Shown: positions 1-6,641 of the stretch, piece after piece
Layout: each line of letters starts with the position of its first letter
Position numbering within the stretch: position 1 is the stretch's first letter
Assembly: GCA_038232455.1 (NCBI GenBank)
Contig: JBBSHU010000080.1
Coordinates: forward strand, 1 to 13,608
Direction: 5' to 3'
Length of the DNA stretch: 13,608 nucleotides
Source: DATAQC01 sp038232455
GTDB lineage: Bacteria; Actinomycetota; Acidimicrobiia; Acidimicrobiales; AC-14
Position numbers and translations under genes: made by a program
Notes under the pieces: generated by a model
Seen by the model: the letters and a program-made list of their open reading frames with translations, nothing else
The model's database searches: none
Told to the model about the DNA's origin: nothing

Positions 1-1758
1 CGCGGGCTGCCCATCCCGAGCACCGATGTGATCTGACACCATTGTCGCCAACAGAAATGAAAGGTCGGCACATTCGCGCAACGACGACCCGTGGAGCAGG
101 CCGAAGTGCAACCCCGCGGCCATAGCGTCGCCCGCCCCCGTGCTGTCCTTGACGGGCAACTCGTTCTTCACGGCGATGCGGGCTTGCGTACCGACGACCT
201 CTTCGATTCCTGACCGCCCGCTCGCGATGGTCAAGTATCCGGCCTCCCGCTCCTGGGACACCGCAGACTGATAGCGCTTCACGAGGGTCACCAGGGGCTG
301 GTCGTAGCCCTTCATACCCTTCCAGGCGTACAAGCGCTCCAGGTCGCACCGCACCCCCGACTCCCCGATCTCCCTCGATGGGGCGGCAGAGTTGTCCACG
401 AGTTCTCGAAGGTTTTGCTCGTACACGAGCAGGATGTTCGCCCGTGACAAGATCGGATCGAGTCGATCCAGGCCCAGCGATGCGTAGAGCGCACCCGGGT
501 TCAGCGAGAGTATCGCCTCCGGTTGAAGAACCGAGGTGAGCGATTCCTGCAGACTCAGCTCGGCTGGCGAGGTGAAAGAGGTAAAGTGGACTATCCGGGA
601 CCGCCTTATCGAGTTACGGAGGATTTTCACACCTCTCGGTGATGCGGACAACTCCTTGGCGAAGGATTCATTGACGCCCGGGTGCACGTAGATGGACCGA
701 ACGCCACTGGGGTCGCTGAAAATAATGCTATAGCCAGTTCGGACCTTCCCCCTACGGGCCCGGAAGATCAGCACATTGCCGCAATCGACTCGGGCAGCAG
801 TCAGGCTATTCCGCAGCGATCGTCCTTCGGCATCGTCGGCCACGATACCGGCGGCGGCAACCGCGCATCCGAGCCGGCCCAGGGCAGCGATGGTGTTCGC
901 TCCCGAGCCGCCCGGCGCCTCTAATGGGACATCTATGGTGACCTCGTGATCAGGCGCCACACGTTCGACTGGATAGATCTTGTCGAGATTGTGGGCCGTA
1001 ACGGTGATGACATCACACGGTCGAGACTGCGAAGAATGCAGACGGTCACCTAGCTCCTCCATCGCAGCCCGGGCACCAATCTCAGAGCTTTGCGCGGCCA
1101 ACAGCAGCGGGGCCGTCTGGGCGCCGTGCAGTCCGACTTTCTCCTGGAGGTGCTTGAACTCTGCATTAGCTGGCAACAGCTCGTTCAGCCGGCCAAGCTC
1201 CCTCTTGGCTTCGTCGTAGCACCGCTCCTCGAGGAGCAGTCGAACATACTGATGTCCCAGCTCGGTAAGGTTGCTGGTAAATCTTCGTAACAGTTCAGGA
1301 GCAACCGGACAGATTCCTGCATAGATCCGAACGGGATCTTCTCGCCACTCTCCAAGAGCTTTACGGGCGAGGAGGCGCCGCTCGGAGGGTAGAATGGTAT
1401 TCCAGTTGTTGAGGAGGTGTTCAGCAGTGCGTAGGAATCGCAGAGCATCAATCTGATGCTCGCCGAGGTTGACTCCGTAGAAACCGCCCTTAGCTGCCGG
1501 TAGAACTTCAGCGCTGGTCGAAGCACTCTTTCTCAGAGTTGCCCGCAACCGGCTGACAAGAGACTCTGTACTTCTCTTGTAGAGCAGTGCCTCTGTACTC
1601 CCGTACACAGCAACCACGAGTTCATGTAGTGGGATGCCGCGGTCGGCGTTGGCGGCGATCGCCAGAAGCGCAATGGTCTGCTTGGGCTCGAGGTTGAGCA
1701 CCAAGGGGACGTCTTTGGCGTCGGTGATCGTCAGCGGGCCGAGAATGCCAATTCTCAT
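1..1758 (-). CDS. SARP/BTAD regulator fused to PfkB-family kinase (3' end off window)
   Basis: One uninterrupted frame of 586 codons runs from an ATG at 1758 past the left edge. Residues 1-95 resemble the winged helix of SARP/AfsR regulators: the opening MRIGILGPL is typical, a recognition-helix-like stretch (LVSRLRATLRK) lies near 67-77 and a GFYGV wing near 92-96. Residues about 100-225 are helical and fit a bacterial transcriptional activation (BTAD) domain. From about 247 the protein is PfkB-like, with a PGGSGAN substrate loop at 282-288, a DPSGVRS segment at 349-355, and the ATP/anion-hole signature DSTGAGDAM at 538-546, whose Asp544 would be the catalytic base. Family knowledge: SARPs activate promoters through direct repeats, and PfkB enzymes phosphorylate sugars or nucleosides. 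The kinase part may be an active enzyme or a ligand sensor; the substrate cannot be read. The start was chosen because SARPs normally begin here, although the frame is open further upstream. There is no strong ribosome-binding site. Base composition is lower in GC than its neighbours, and two TTA codons occur (residues 157 and 279). Confidence 0.82.
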   Translation of the reverse strand, partial: MRIGILGPLTITDAKDVPLVLNLEPKQTIALLAIAANADRGIPLHELVVAVYGSTEALLYKRSTESLVSRLRATLRKSASTSAEVLPAAKGGFYGVNLGEHQIDALRFLRTAEHLLNNWNTILPSERRLLARKALGEWREDPVRIYAGICPVAPELLRRFTSNLTELGHQYVRLLLEERCYDEAKRELGRLNELLPANAEFKHLQEKVGLHGAQTAPLLLAAQSSEIGARAAMEELGDRLHSSQSRPCDVITVTAHNLDKIYPVERVAPDHEVTIDVPLEAPGGSGANTIAALGRLGCAVAAAGIVADDAEGRSLRNSLTAARVDCGNVLIFRARRGKVRTGYSIIFSDPSGVRSIYVHPGVNESFAKELSASPRGVKILRNSIRRSRIVHFTSFTSPAELSLQESLTSVLQPEAILSLNPGALYASLGLDRLDPILSRANILLVYEQNLRELVDNSAAPSREIGESGVRCDLERLYAWKGMKGYDQPLVTLVKRYQSAVSQEREAGYLTIASGRSGIEEVVGTQARIAVKNELPVKDSTGAGDAMAAGLHFGLLHGSSLRECADLSFLLATMVSDHIGARDGQPA

Positions 1759-1797
1759 CGGGCCCAACAGTACACGTCGCTGAACGGATTGATAGGT

Positions 1798-1850
1798 ATC
1801 GGTCGCGTGAGCAAATCGCAAGCCGGTCGTGTGCGGATCGGTACCGGTAC
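1798..1850. promoter_or_regulatory. cluster of CGGT motifs and a 10-bp palindrome in a divergent intergenic region
   Basis: Between the SARP-PfkB gene and the SPFH gene, four copies of a CGGT core occur at 1800, 1824, 1839 and 1845. The last two form a tandem CGGTAC repeat, which includes the perfect palindrome GTACCGGTAC (1841-1850). SARP regulators are known to bind short direct repeats, so autoregulation is conceivable. On the minus strand, TTGCGA (1816-1821) and TACCTA (1793-1798) are 17 bp apart, a weak candidate promoter for the SARP-PfkB gene. This is pattern reading only. Confidence 0.25.
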
Positions 1851-2006
1851 GTGAGACGGGCCTGGTCCAATCAATTTTGGCGCCCTGGTCGATGAGCATT
1901 TCAAAGGCGATGGACGCGGAAGGGGATTCAAGACGATGACCGAATTGGTGGATGAAAATGTCCGCAACGCCCGGCCGACGGTGTTGCCGGGTGCGGGGGA
2001 GGTGCT

Positions 2007-2957
2007 GTGACCTCCCGGACTCGGCCACCGGTCACGCCGGCCGGCCCGATGGTGGCCGTCGCCGGTCTGCTCATCGCGGTTGTCGGCCTCGTCGCCGGGC
2101 TCGTCATGTTCGTCGGTGGCTGGAGGTCGGTCCCGGTGGACAAGGTGGCGCTGCACTACACCGGCGGCCCGATCCAGGGCGAGCACTTCGAGGAGGTGGT
2201 GAGCCCTGGCGCAGGGACCCACTTCTACGGCCTGCTCGAACATCTCTACGAGCTGCCGGCGACACAGCGCAACTACATCATGTCCAAGCACCCCGACGAG
2301 GGCGACACCCGTCGGGCCGAATACGTCGGGGCGCCCGCCTCCGACAGGGTCATCACCGAGTGGGAGAGCGCCACGTACTTCAAGCTCAACACCCGCCCTG
2401 CCGTCCTGCGGCAGTTCTTCGAGCAAGTCTGTCTCAAGTACCACTGCGGCGACCTCAGTCCGGGCGGCGGGTGGGACCACATGTTGGCCGACACCTTCCG
2501 CCAGCAGATCGTCGCCGCAATCCAGGAGCAGGCCCGCCAGTACAGCTCAGAGGAGATCTATGCCGACGCGGGAACGTTGCTCAAGATACAGGACAACATC
2601 AGGGGCACCCTCAAGCGACGGGTCAACGGCGCCCTGGGCGGCGAATTCTTCTGTGGGCCGAGCTTCCAACGCGACACGGCTGACTGCCCGGAGTTCGGCT
2701 TCATCATCAAGGAGGTCAGCCTTCCCGGCAACATCGCCGACCAGTACAACGCCAACCGGGCGGCCACCCTGGCCGTCGAGAAGTCCAAGGCCGAGGCGCA
2801 GAGCCAGGCCGCGCTGCGAGACGCTCCTGAGCTCACGCCCGGCCAGCTCGCCTATATCCGAGCCCAGGCCGAGCTCGAGTGCGCCCGTCGTCCCGCATGC
2901 GTGCTGGTAGTGGGCAACGGAGCCGCCGCTGTCCAGGTCAACCCGGGGAAGTCGTGA
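2007..2957 (+). CDS. membrane-anchored SPFH/band-7-like protein
   Basis: A 316-residue protein starts at GTG 2007, with a GGGGAGG ribosome-binding site ending 4-5 bases upstream. Residues 15-37 form one hydrophobic membrane segment after a short, basic, proline-rich N-terminus. The following VPVDKVALHY and PGAGTHFYG (about 42-75) resemble the opening of SPFH/band-7 (stomatin, prohibitin) domains. Residues 240-270 (NANRAATLAVEKSKAEAQSQ) are the Ala/Glu/Lys-rich helix that usually follows the SPFH core in this family. Six cysteines (142, 147, 216, 227, 292, 298) lie beyond the membrane segment, so disulfides are possible if the domain is outside the cell. SPFH proteins form membrane-bound oligomers, often with membrane-protease or stress roles; no specific role is visible here. 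A small membrane-protein gene follows after 18 bases, probably in the same operon. The family call is by pattern and moderately sure. Confidence 0.75.
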   Translation: MTSRTRPPVTPAGPMVAVAGLLIAVVGLVAGLVMFVGGWRSVPVDKVALHYTGGPIQGEHFEEVVSPGAGTHFYGLLEHLYELPATQRNYIMSKHPDEGDTRRAEYVGAPASDRVITEWESATYFKLNTRPAVLRQFFEQVCLKYHCGDLSPGGGWDHMLADTFRQQIVAAIQEQARQYSSEEIYADAGTLLKIQDNIRGTLKRRVNGALGGEFFCGPSFQRDTADCPEFGFIIKEVSLPGNIADQYNANRAATLAVEKSKAEAQSQAALRDAPELTPGQLAYIRAQAELECARRPACVLVVGNGAAAVQVNPGKS

Positions 2958-2975
2958 CCGGGACACCGCTCACCA

Positions 2976-3251
2976 ATGGGTGAGGCCCTGGCCCTGCTGA
3001 TCGGCCTGATAGTGCTCACCGCCGGTGGCGGCGTGATCGTCCTCAAGGTGGCGGACCACCAGCGTCTCCGCCTGACCCGCTCTCCAGCAGCGGCGCTGGA
3101 AGCCGGCGACAACTGGTACCGCCACGCCGTGACCCTGGCCCGCCTTCTCGAGCGGCTCCGCCGGGACGACATGGTGGCCGTTACCATCCCTGACGAGGCA
3201 AAGTCCGAGATCGACGCCGCCCTAAAGCGGTTCTGGGACGTCCAGGGATAG
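2976..3251 (+). CDS. small membrane protein downstream of the SPFH gene
   Basis: A 91-residue protein that I do not recognise. Residues 3-24 (LALLIGLIVLTAGGGVIVLK) are one hydrophobic segment beginning almost at the N-terminus. The remaining 65 residues are a soluble tail rich in Arg, Leu and Asp, with amphipathic helix character (LARLLERLRRDD). It starts 18 bases after the SPFH stop on the same strand, so cotranscription is likely and a partner role with the SPFH protein is a reasonable guess. The ribosome-binding site is weak (GGGA about 10 bases upstream of the ATG). The next gene converges on it. The gene itself is fairly safe because the frame ends cleanly in a non-overlapped region; its function is unknown. 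Confidence 0.6.
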   Translation: MGEALALLIGLIVLTAGGGVIVLKVADHQRLRLTRSPAAALEAGDNWYRHAVTLARLLERLRRDDMVAVTIPDEAKSEIDAALKRFWDVQG

Positions 3252-3348
3252 AGTCCGCCCGTCTCGATGCGCGATACCGCTGCGACTGGCGGCGGCGGAT
3301 GCGGACGTGGTCATCGTGGCCGCTTCGAGATGCCGGCTCACTGATTTC

Positions 3349-4695
3349 TCAGCTGGCGGGGCCCGTCCCCAGCCGGACGTTGGCGGTGTGCTCCCGGCCG
3401 GCGTCGTCCACCCAGGTGACCGATGCCCGGTCGCCGGGACGATGGGCGTGCAGCAGTGCGGTGAGGGCGGTAGGCGTGTCGACGGCCTTACCGTCGATCG
3501 ACACGATCACGTCTCCGACCGCCAGGCCGGCTGCGTCCGCCGGGCCGTCGGGCACGATACCCACGATGCGGGCCCCCGTTCCGGTGGGCTCGACGTAACC
3601 GCCCGAGCCCGGGGAACCTCCCACGAACTGCACCTGGACCCCGAGAAAGGCCGGCTGGCCGATCTGGACCGTGGCTGTACCTTTGCCCGAACGGATCTGG
3701 TCGACGACGGACAACGCTGCGTCGATTGGAATGGCGAAGCCGGCATTGGACGCGGGTCGGAAGCGAGTGGCCACAGACGCGGCCGTGTCGAGCCCGATGA
3801 CCCTGCCGGTTACGTCGACGAGCGGGCCGCCGGAATCGCCGGGCTTGAGGGAGGCGTCGACCTGGATGAGGCCGGTGAGCTCCTCGGATGTCCCGGTGGC
3901 CGGATCGCCCGCGGTGATCGACTGGTCGATCCCCGTCACGAACCCCGGTTCCACCGCCGGCGGGCCGCCCCGACCGAGAGCGTTGCCGAGGGCCACGACC
4001 TGGTCGCCCACGGACACGCGGGAGGGATCGCCGACCGTGACCGCGGTGAGCCCTGACGCGCCCACCAGCTGGATGAGGGCGACGTCGCGGGTCGAGTCGC
4101 TTCCCAGCACCTTCACGTCGTAGGTCCGACCCTCACCGTTGACCTGGGCGCTGAGGGTCGTGGCCCCGTCGATCACGTGGTTGTTGGTCAGAACCTGTCC
4201 CGACGACGTAAGTACCATGCCCGTCCCCGCCGCTGCGCCGTTCTGGTACCCCAGCGTGGAGGCGATGTCGACCACACTCGGGTCGACCCTGGCGGCGATG
4301 GCCGTGAGATCCAGATCGGCGACGGCGAAGCCACCGCCTCCCGGGACCGCGGTCGTCGACGGCGGCGGAGTGGACGGAGCCGTCGCTCCGGCGTCGGCGG
4401 GGAGACGATTGGCGCTGCCGGCCCGCACCACCACGCCGGCACCCAGGCCGATGAGGAGGGTGACCACGATGGCTGTGGCCAGGGCGAGCAGGGCCGGCCG
4501 CGACGATGAGCCACCGCCGCCATTCGGGCCCGGGGGAGCCCATCCCCGATCCTCTCCGCCGGCGGCGGAGGGTGGGATCACCCAGTCAGGACCGGCGGTG
4601 GCATCGGGGCGTCCGGCCGGGGTGGCATGGCCGTCTTCCGCCACCGGTGCCGGGGCGCCCCACGTCACCTCGGTCTGCCAATAGTTGTCACTCAT
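3349..4695 (-). CDS. HtrA/DegP-type membrane-anchored serine protease with PDZ domain
   Basis: A 448-residue trypsin-like protease for protein quality control at the envelope. Residues 1-66 are a Pro/Gly-rich cytoplasmic tail and 68-91 a single membrane segment. A short Pro/Ser/Thr linker follows, and the protease domain spans about 125-340. The catalytic triad is visible: His173 in LTNNHVID, Asp204 in STRDVALIQL and Ser288 in PGDSGGPLV. Residues about 345-443 form one PDZ domain (FLGVQVQF; PADAAGLAVGDVIVSIDG), the usual substrate or peptide sensor. Size and layout match the single-PDZ actinobacterial HtrA family. The start is well supported: AGGAGG at 4704-4709 lies 8 bases before the ATG. 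The gene is divergent from ispE and converges with the small membrane-protein gene. Several HtrA paralogues are normal in actinobacteria, so no numbered gene name is given. Confidence 0.93.
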   Translation of the reverse strand: MSDNYWQTEVTWGAPAPVAEDGHATPAGRPDATAGPDWVIPPSAAGGEDRGWAPPGPNGGGGSSSRPALLALATAIVVTLLIGLGAGVVVRAGSANRLPADAGATAPSTPPPSTTAVPGGGGFAVADLDLTAIAARVDPSVVDIASTLGYQNGAAAGTGMVLTSSGQVLTNNHVIDGATTLSAQVNGEGRTYDVKVLGSDSTRDVALIQLVGASGLTAVTVGDPSRVSVGDQVVALGNALGRGGPPAVEPGFVTGIDQSITAGDPATGTSEELTGLIQVDASLKPGDSGGPLVDVTGRVIGLDTAASVATRFRPASNAGFAIPIDAALSVVDQIRSGKGTATVQIGQPAFLGVQVQFVGGSPGSGGYVEPTGTGARIVGIVPDGPADAAGLAVGDVIVSIDGKAVDTPTALTALLHAHRPGDRASVTWVDDAGREHTANVRLGTGPAS

Positions 4696-4781
4696 CGACT
4701 GAGCCTCCTGCGGGCGGTCCGGTCTTCAGCTGCAACCAAGTGTGAAAACCCTTCCCAAGAACGAGCTGTGAAACCCCGGAA

Positions 4782-4815
4782 GTCAAGGTAGCGCCCCGGT
4801 GTCACTTACCTTGAC
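4782..4815. promoter_or_regulatory. 9-bp inverted repeat abutting the ispE start
   Basis: GTCAAGGTA (4782-4790) and TACCTTGAC (4807-4815) are exact reverse complements separated by 16 bases. The right arm ends 3 bases before the proposed ispE GTG at 4819. It could be an operator in the 123-bp gap between ispE and the divergent HtrA-type gene, or a 5' leader hairpin that masks ribosome entry. A nearby direct repeat of TGTGAAA (4741-4747 and 4767-4773) lies upstream. The repeats are seen directly; the function is inferred. Confidence 0.4.
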
Positions 4816-4818
4816 GGG

Positions 4819-5556
4819 GTGATCGTCGAACGTGGTCAGGCCCTGGCCAAGCTCACGCTGTCCCTCCGGGTGACCGGGAAACGAGGTGACGGGTACCACC
4901 TACTCGACGCCGAGATGGTCACCGTGGACCTGGCCGACGACCTCGAGTTCAGCGACGGCGACGGGCTGGAGTTGCTCGGTGGCCTGCACGCCGGACCCCT
5001 CGACGACACCAACCTGGTGCGCCGGGCGCTGCAGGCAGTGGGGCGGACCGCCTACGTGCGTCTCCGCAAGCGCATCCCGCCGGGAGCCGGGCTGGGAGGC
5101 GGCTCAGCCGATGCCGCCGCGGTACTGCGATGGGCGGGGATCGCCGACACGGGCGTCGCCGCATCGCTCGGCGCCGACGTGCCCTTCTGCCTGGTCGGGG
5201 GGCGGGCCGAGGTGACCGGTGTCGGCGAGGTGGTCGCCCCGCTGGCCTTCGAGGACCGGGCCTTCACCCTGATGACCCCCCCGTTGCCCGTGTCGACGCC
5301 CGCGGTCTACCGCGTCTGGGACGAGCTGGGAGGACCGACCGCCGACGGCACCAATGACCTCGAGCCTGCAGCATTGGTCGTCGAGCCCCGGTTGGCGGGA
5401 TGGCGCGATCGCCTGGGGGAGGCGACGGGCCGGACCCCCCGGCTGGCCGGCAGCGGGGGCACCTGGTTCGTGGAGGGCACCCATCCGGGGCCCGACCTGA
5501 TCTGCGTCCGCACCGCCCGCCCGCAGCTGCCGGAAATGGCCGGCCCGGCCACCTGA
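4819..5556 (+). CDS. ispE: 4-diphosphocytidyl-2-C-methyl-D-erythritol kinase
   Basis: IspE phosphorylates CDP-methylerythritol at the 2-hydroxyl in the non-mevalonate (MEP) isoprenoid pathway, in the cytoplasm. This 245-residue protein has the GHMP-kinase signatures. ALAKLTLSLRVTGKRGDGYH near 8-27 carries the substrate-side Lys11. The ATP loop is PPGAGLGGGSADAA at 87-100. GADVPFCLVGGRA at 118-130 holds Asp120, which matches the catalytic Asp of the family, and GSGGTWF at 211-217 is the C-terminal GHMP motif. It is shorter than the common 280-310 residues, mainly in the C-terminal half, which fits compact actinobacterial versions. The GTG start has no clear ribosome-binding site and sits just after an inverted repeat. 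The frequent actinobacterial neighbour rsmA is not upstream here. The ABC exporter genes follow on the same strand. Confidence 0.92.
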   Translation: MIVERGQALAKLTLSLRVTGKRGDGYHLLDAEMVTVDLADDLEFSDGDGLELLGGLHAGPLDDTNLVRRALQAVGRTAYVRLRKRIPPGAGLGGGSADAAAVLRWAGIADTGVAASLGADVPFCLVGGRAEVTGVGEVVAPLAFEDRAFTLMTPPLPVSTPAVYRVWDELGGPTADGTNDLEPAALVVEPRLAGWRDRLGEATGRTPRLAGSGGTWFVEGTHPGPDLICVRTARPQLPEMAGPAT

Positions 5557-5598
5557 TCCGTCCTACGATCGCCCGGTCGCTCGATCACCGGCGCGACC

Positions 5599-5618
5599 CC
5601 GGACCAGACCCGGTCCGG
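5599..5618 (+). terminator. hairpin between ispE and the ABC ATPase gene
   Basis: CCGGACC (5599-5605) and GGTCCGG (5612-5618) form a perfect 7-bp GC-rich stem with a 6-base loop, 43 bases after the ispE stop. No T-tract follows, so classical intrinsic termination is uncertain. It may attenuate read-through from ispE. It also argues that the ABC ATPase coding region begins after this point. Confidence 0.35.
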
Positions 5619-5645
5619 CCGACCCGCCTCTCCAGTGAGCTCCAT

Positions 5646-6641
5646 ATCGCCACCCACGCCGTTTTCGTCGACAGTCTCGTCAAGCGCTACCCCAAGTCGC
5701 CGGTCAATGCCGTCGACGGTCTGTCGTTCACCGTCGACGCCGGAGAGGTGTTCGGCCTACTGGGCCCGAACGGGGCGGGCAAGACCACCACCGTGGGCGT
5801 CCTCACCACTCGCGTCCGGCCCACGTCGGGCACCGCCGAGGTGGGCGGCGTCGACGTGGCTGCCGACCCGGTGCTGGCCCGCAGCCAGTTCGCCGTGGTC
5901 CCGCAGCGAAACAACCTCGACCGCTCGTTGTCGGTCCGCAACAACCTCATCTTCCACGCCGCCTACCACGGGGTCGCCGTGCGTGAGCGCGAGGCCCGGG
6001 CCGACGAGCTGCTGGACCAGTTCGGTCTGGCCGACCGGGCCAAGGACAAGCCCGACTTCTTCTCGGGCGGCCAGACCCAACGGATGATGATCGCCCGCGC
6101 CCTCATGCACGCCCCCGCCGTTCTGTTCCTCGACGAGCCCACCACCGGCCTCGACCCGGCGGCGCGCCTGTTCGTGTGGGACCGTCTCCGGGAGCTGGAG
6201 AGCCAGGGTGTCACACTCGTACTCACAACCCACGACATGGACGAGGCCGCGGCCCTGGCCAGCCGCGTGGGCATCATGGACCGAGGCAAGCTGCTGGCCC
6301 TCGACACCCCCGAGGCCCTGATGCGCTCCCTGCCGGGCAGTACCACGCTCGAGCTCACGACCCAGGTGTGCGATCCGGCCACCACAGCCGACATCCTGGC
6401 CGACCTCGCCGCCATTTCCGACGTGGAGGAGGTCGAACAACTCCACGCGCCCGGCGGAGCGACCGGAGATGGAAGTCAGGACCTCCGGGTGCTGCTCTAC
6501 GTCTCCAGCGATGCCCCCCGGTTGGTCGCCCCGGTGGCTTCCCTGTTGGCCGCCCGGGGCCGCACCCTCACCGACGTGAGGTTGGGCACGCCCACCCTGG
6601 AGGACGTGTTCATCCAGTTGACGGGAAAGACGTTGCGTTGA
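5646..6641 (+). CDS. ABC exporter ATP-binding protein, DrrA-like; start unresolved
   Basis: The nucleotide-binding half of a two-gene exporter. Counting from codon 5646, Walker A GPNGAGKTT is at 40-48, the Q-loop PQRNN follows near 88, the signature FSGGQTQ starts at 139, Walker B VLFLDEP has its Glu at 164, and the switch His is 196 in TTHDMDEA. The C-terminal hundred residues, ending TPTLEDVFIQLTGKTLR, match the extension seen in DrrA/CcmA-like exporters. The start is a problem. In this frame there is no ATG, GTG or TTG between 5400 and the GTG at 5748, which is already inside the domain; the ATG at 5400 would overlap ispE by 157 bases. A GTG at 5635 is out of frame, but would be in frame if one AT of ATAT (5644-5647) were absent. 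A CTG overlapping the ispE stop (5553) is another option. The listed start is simply where family-like sequence begins. Confidence 0.85.
   Translation: MATHAVFVDSLVKRYPKSPVNAVDGLSFTVDAGEVFGLLGPNGAGKTTTVGVLTTRVRPTSGTAEVGGVDVAADPVLARSQFAVVPQRNNLDRSLSVRNNLIFHAAYHGVAVREREARADELLDQFGLADRAKDKPDFFSGGQTQRMMIARALMHAPAVLFLDEPTTGLDPAARLFVWDRLRELESQGVTLVLTTHDMDEAAALASRVGIMDRGKLLALDTPEALMRSLPGSTTLELTTQVCDPATTADILADLAAISDVEEVEQLHAPGGATGDGSQDLRVLLYVSSDAPRLVAPVASLLAARGRTLTDVRLGTPTLEDVFIQLTGKTLR

Noticed and set aside
1755..2480. Minus-strand open frame opposite the SPFH gene
   Set aside because: The plus-strand SPFH gene has a strong ribosome-binding site and recognisable domain pattern; the minus frame has no recognisable features.
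2954..2983. Tiny plus-strand frame starting at the GTGA over the SPFH stop
   Set aside because: Only nine codons, ending inside the next gene; too short to support.
5400..5552. Upstream extension of the ABC ATPase frame from ATG 5400
   Set aside because: It overlaps the well-conserved C-terminal third of ispE in another frame, and the translated sequence is Arg/Pro/Gly-rich shadow with no family resemblance.
6176..6637. Upstream extension of the DrrB-like permease frame
   Set aside because: It lies wholly over the ABC ATPase gene in another frame; the permease proper begins at TTG 6638, which overlaps the ATPase stop.
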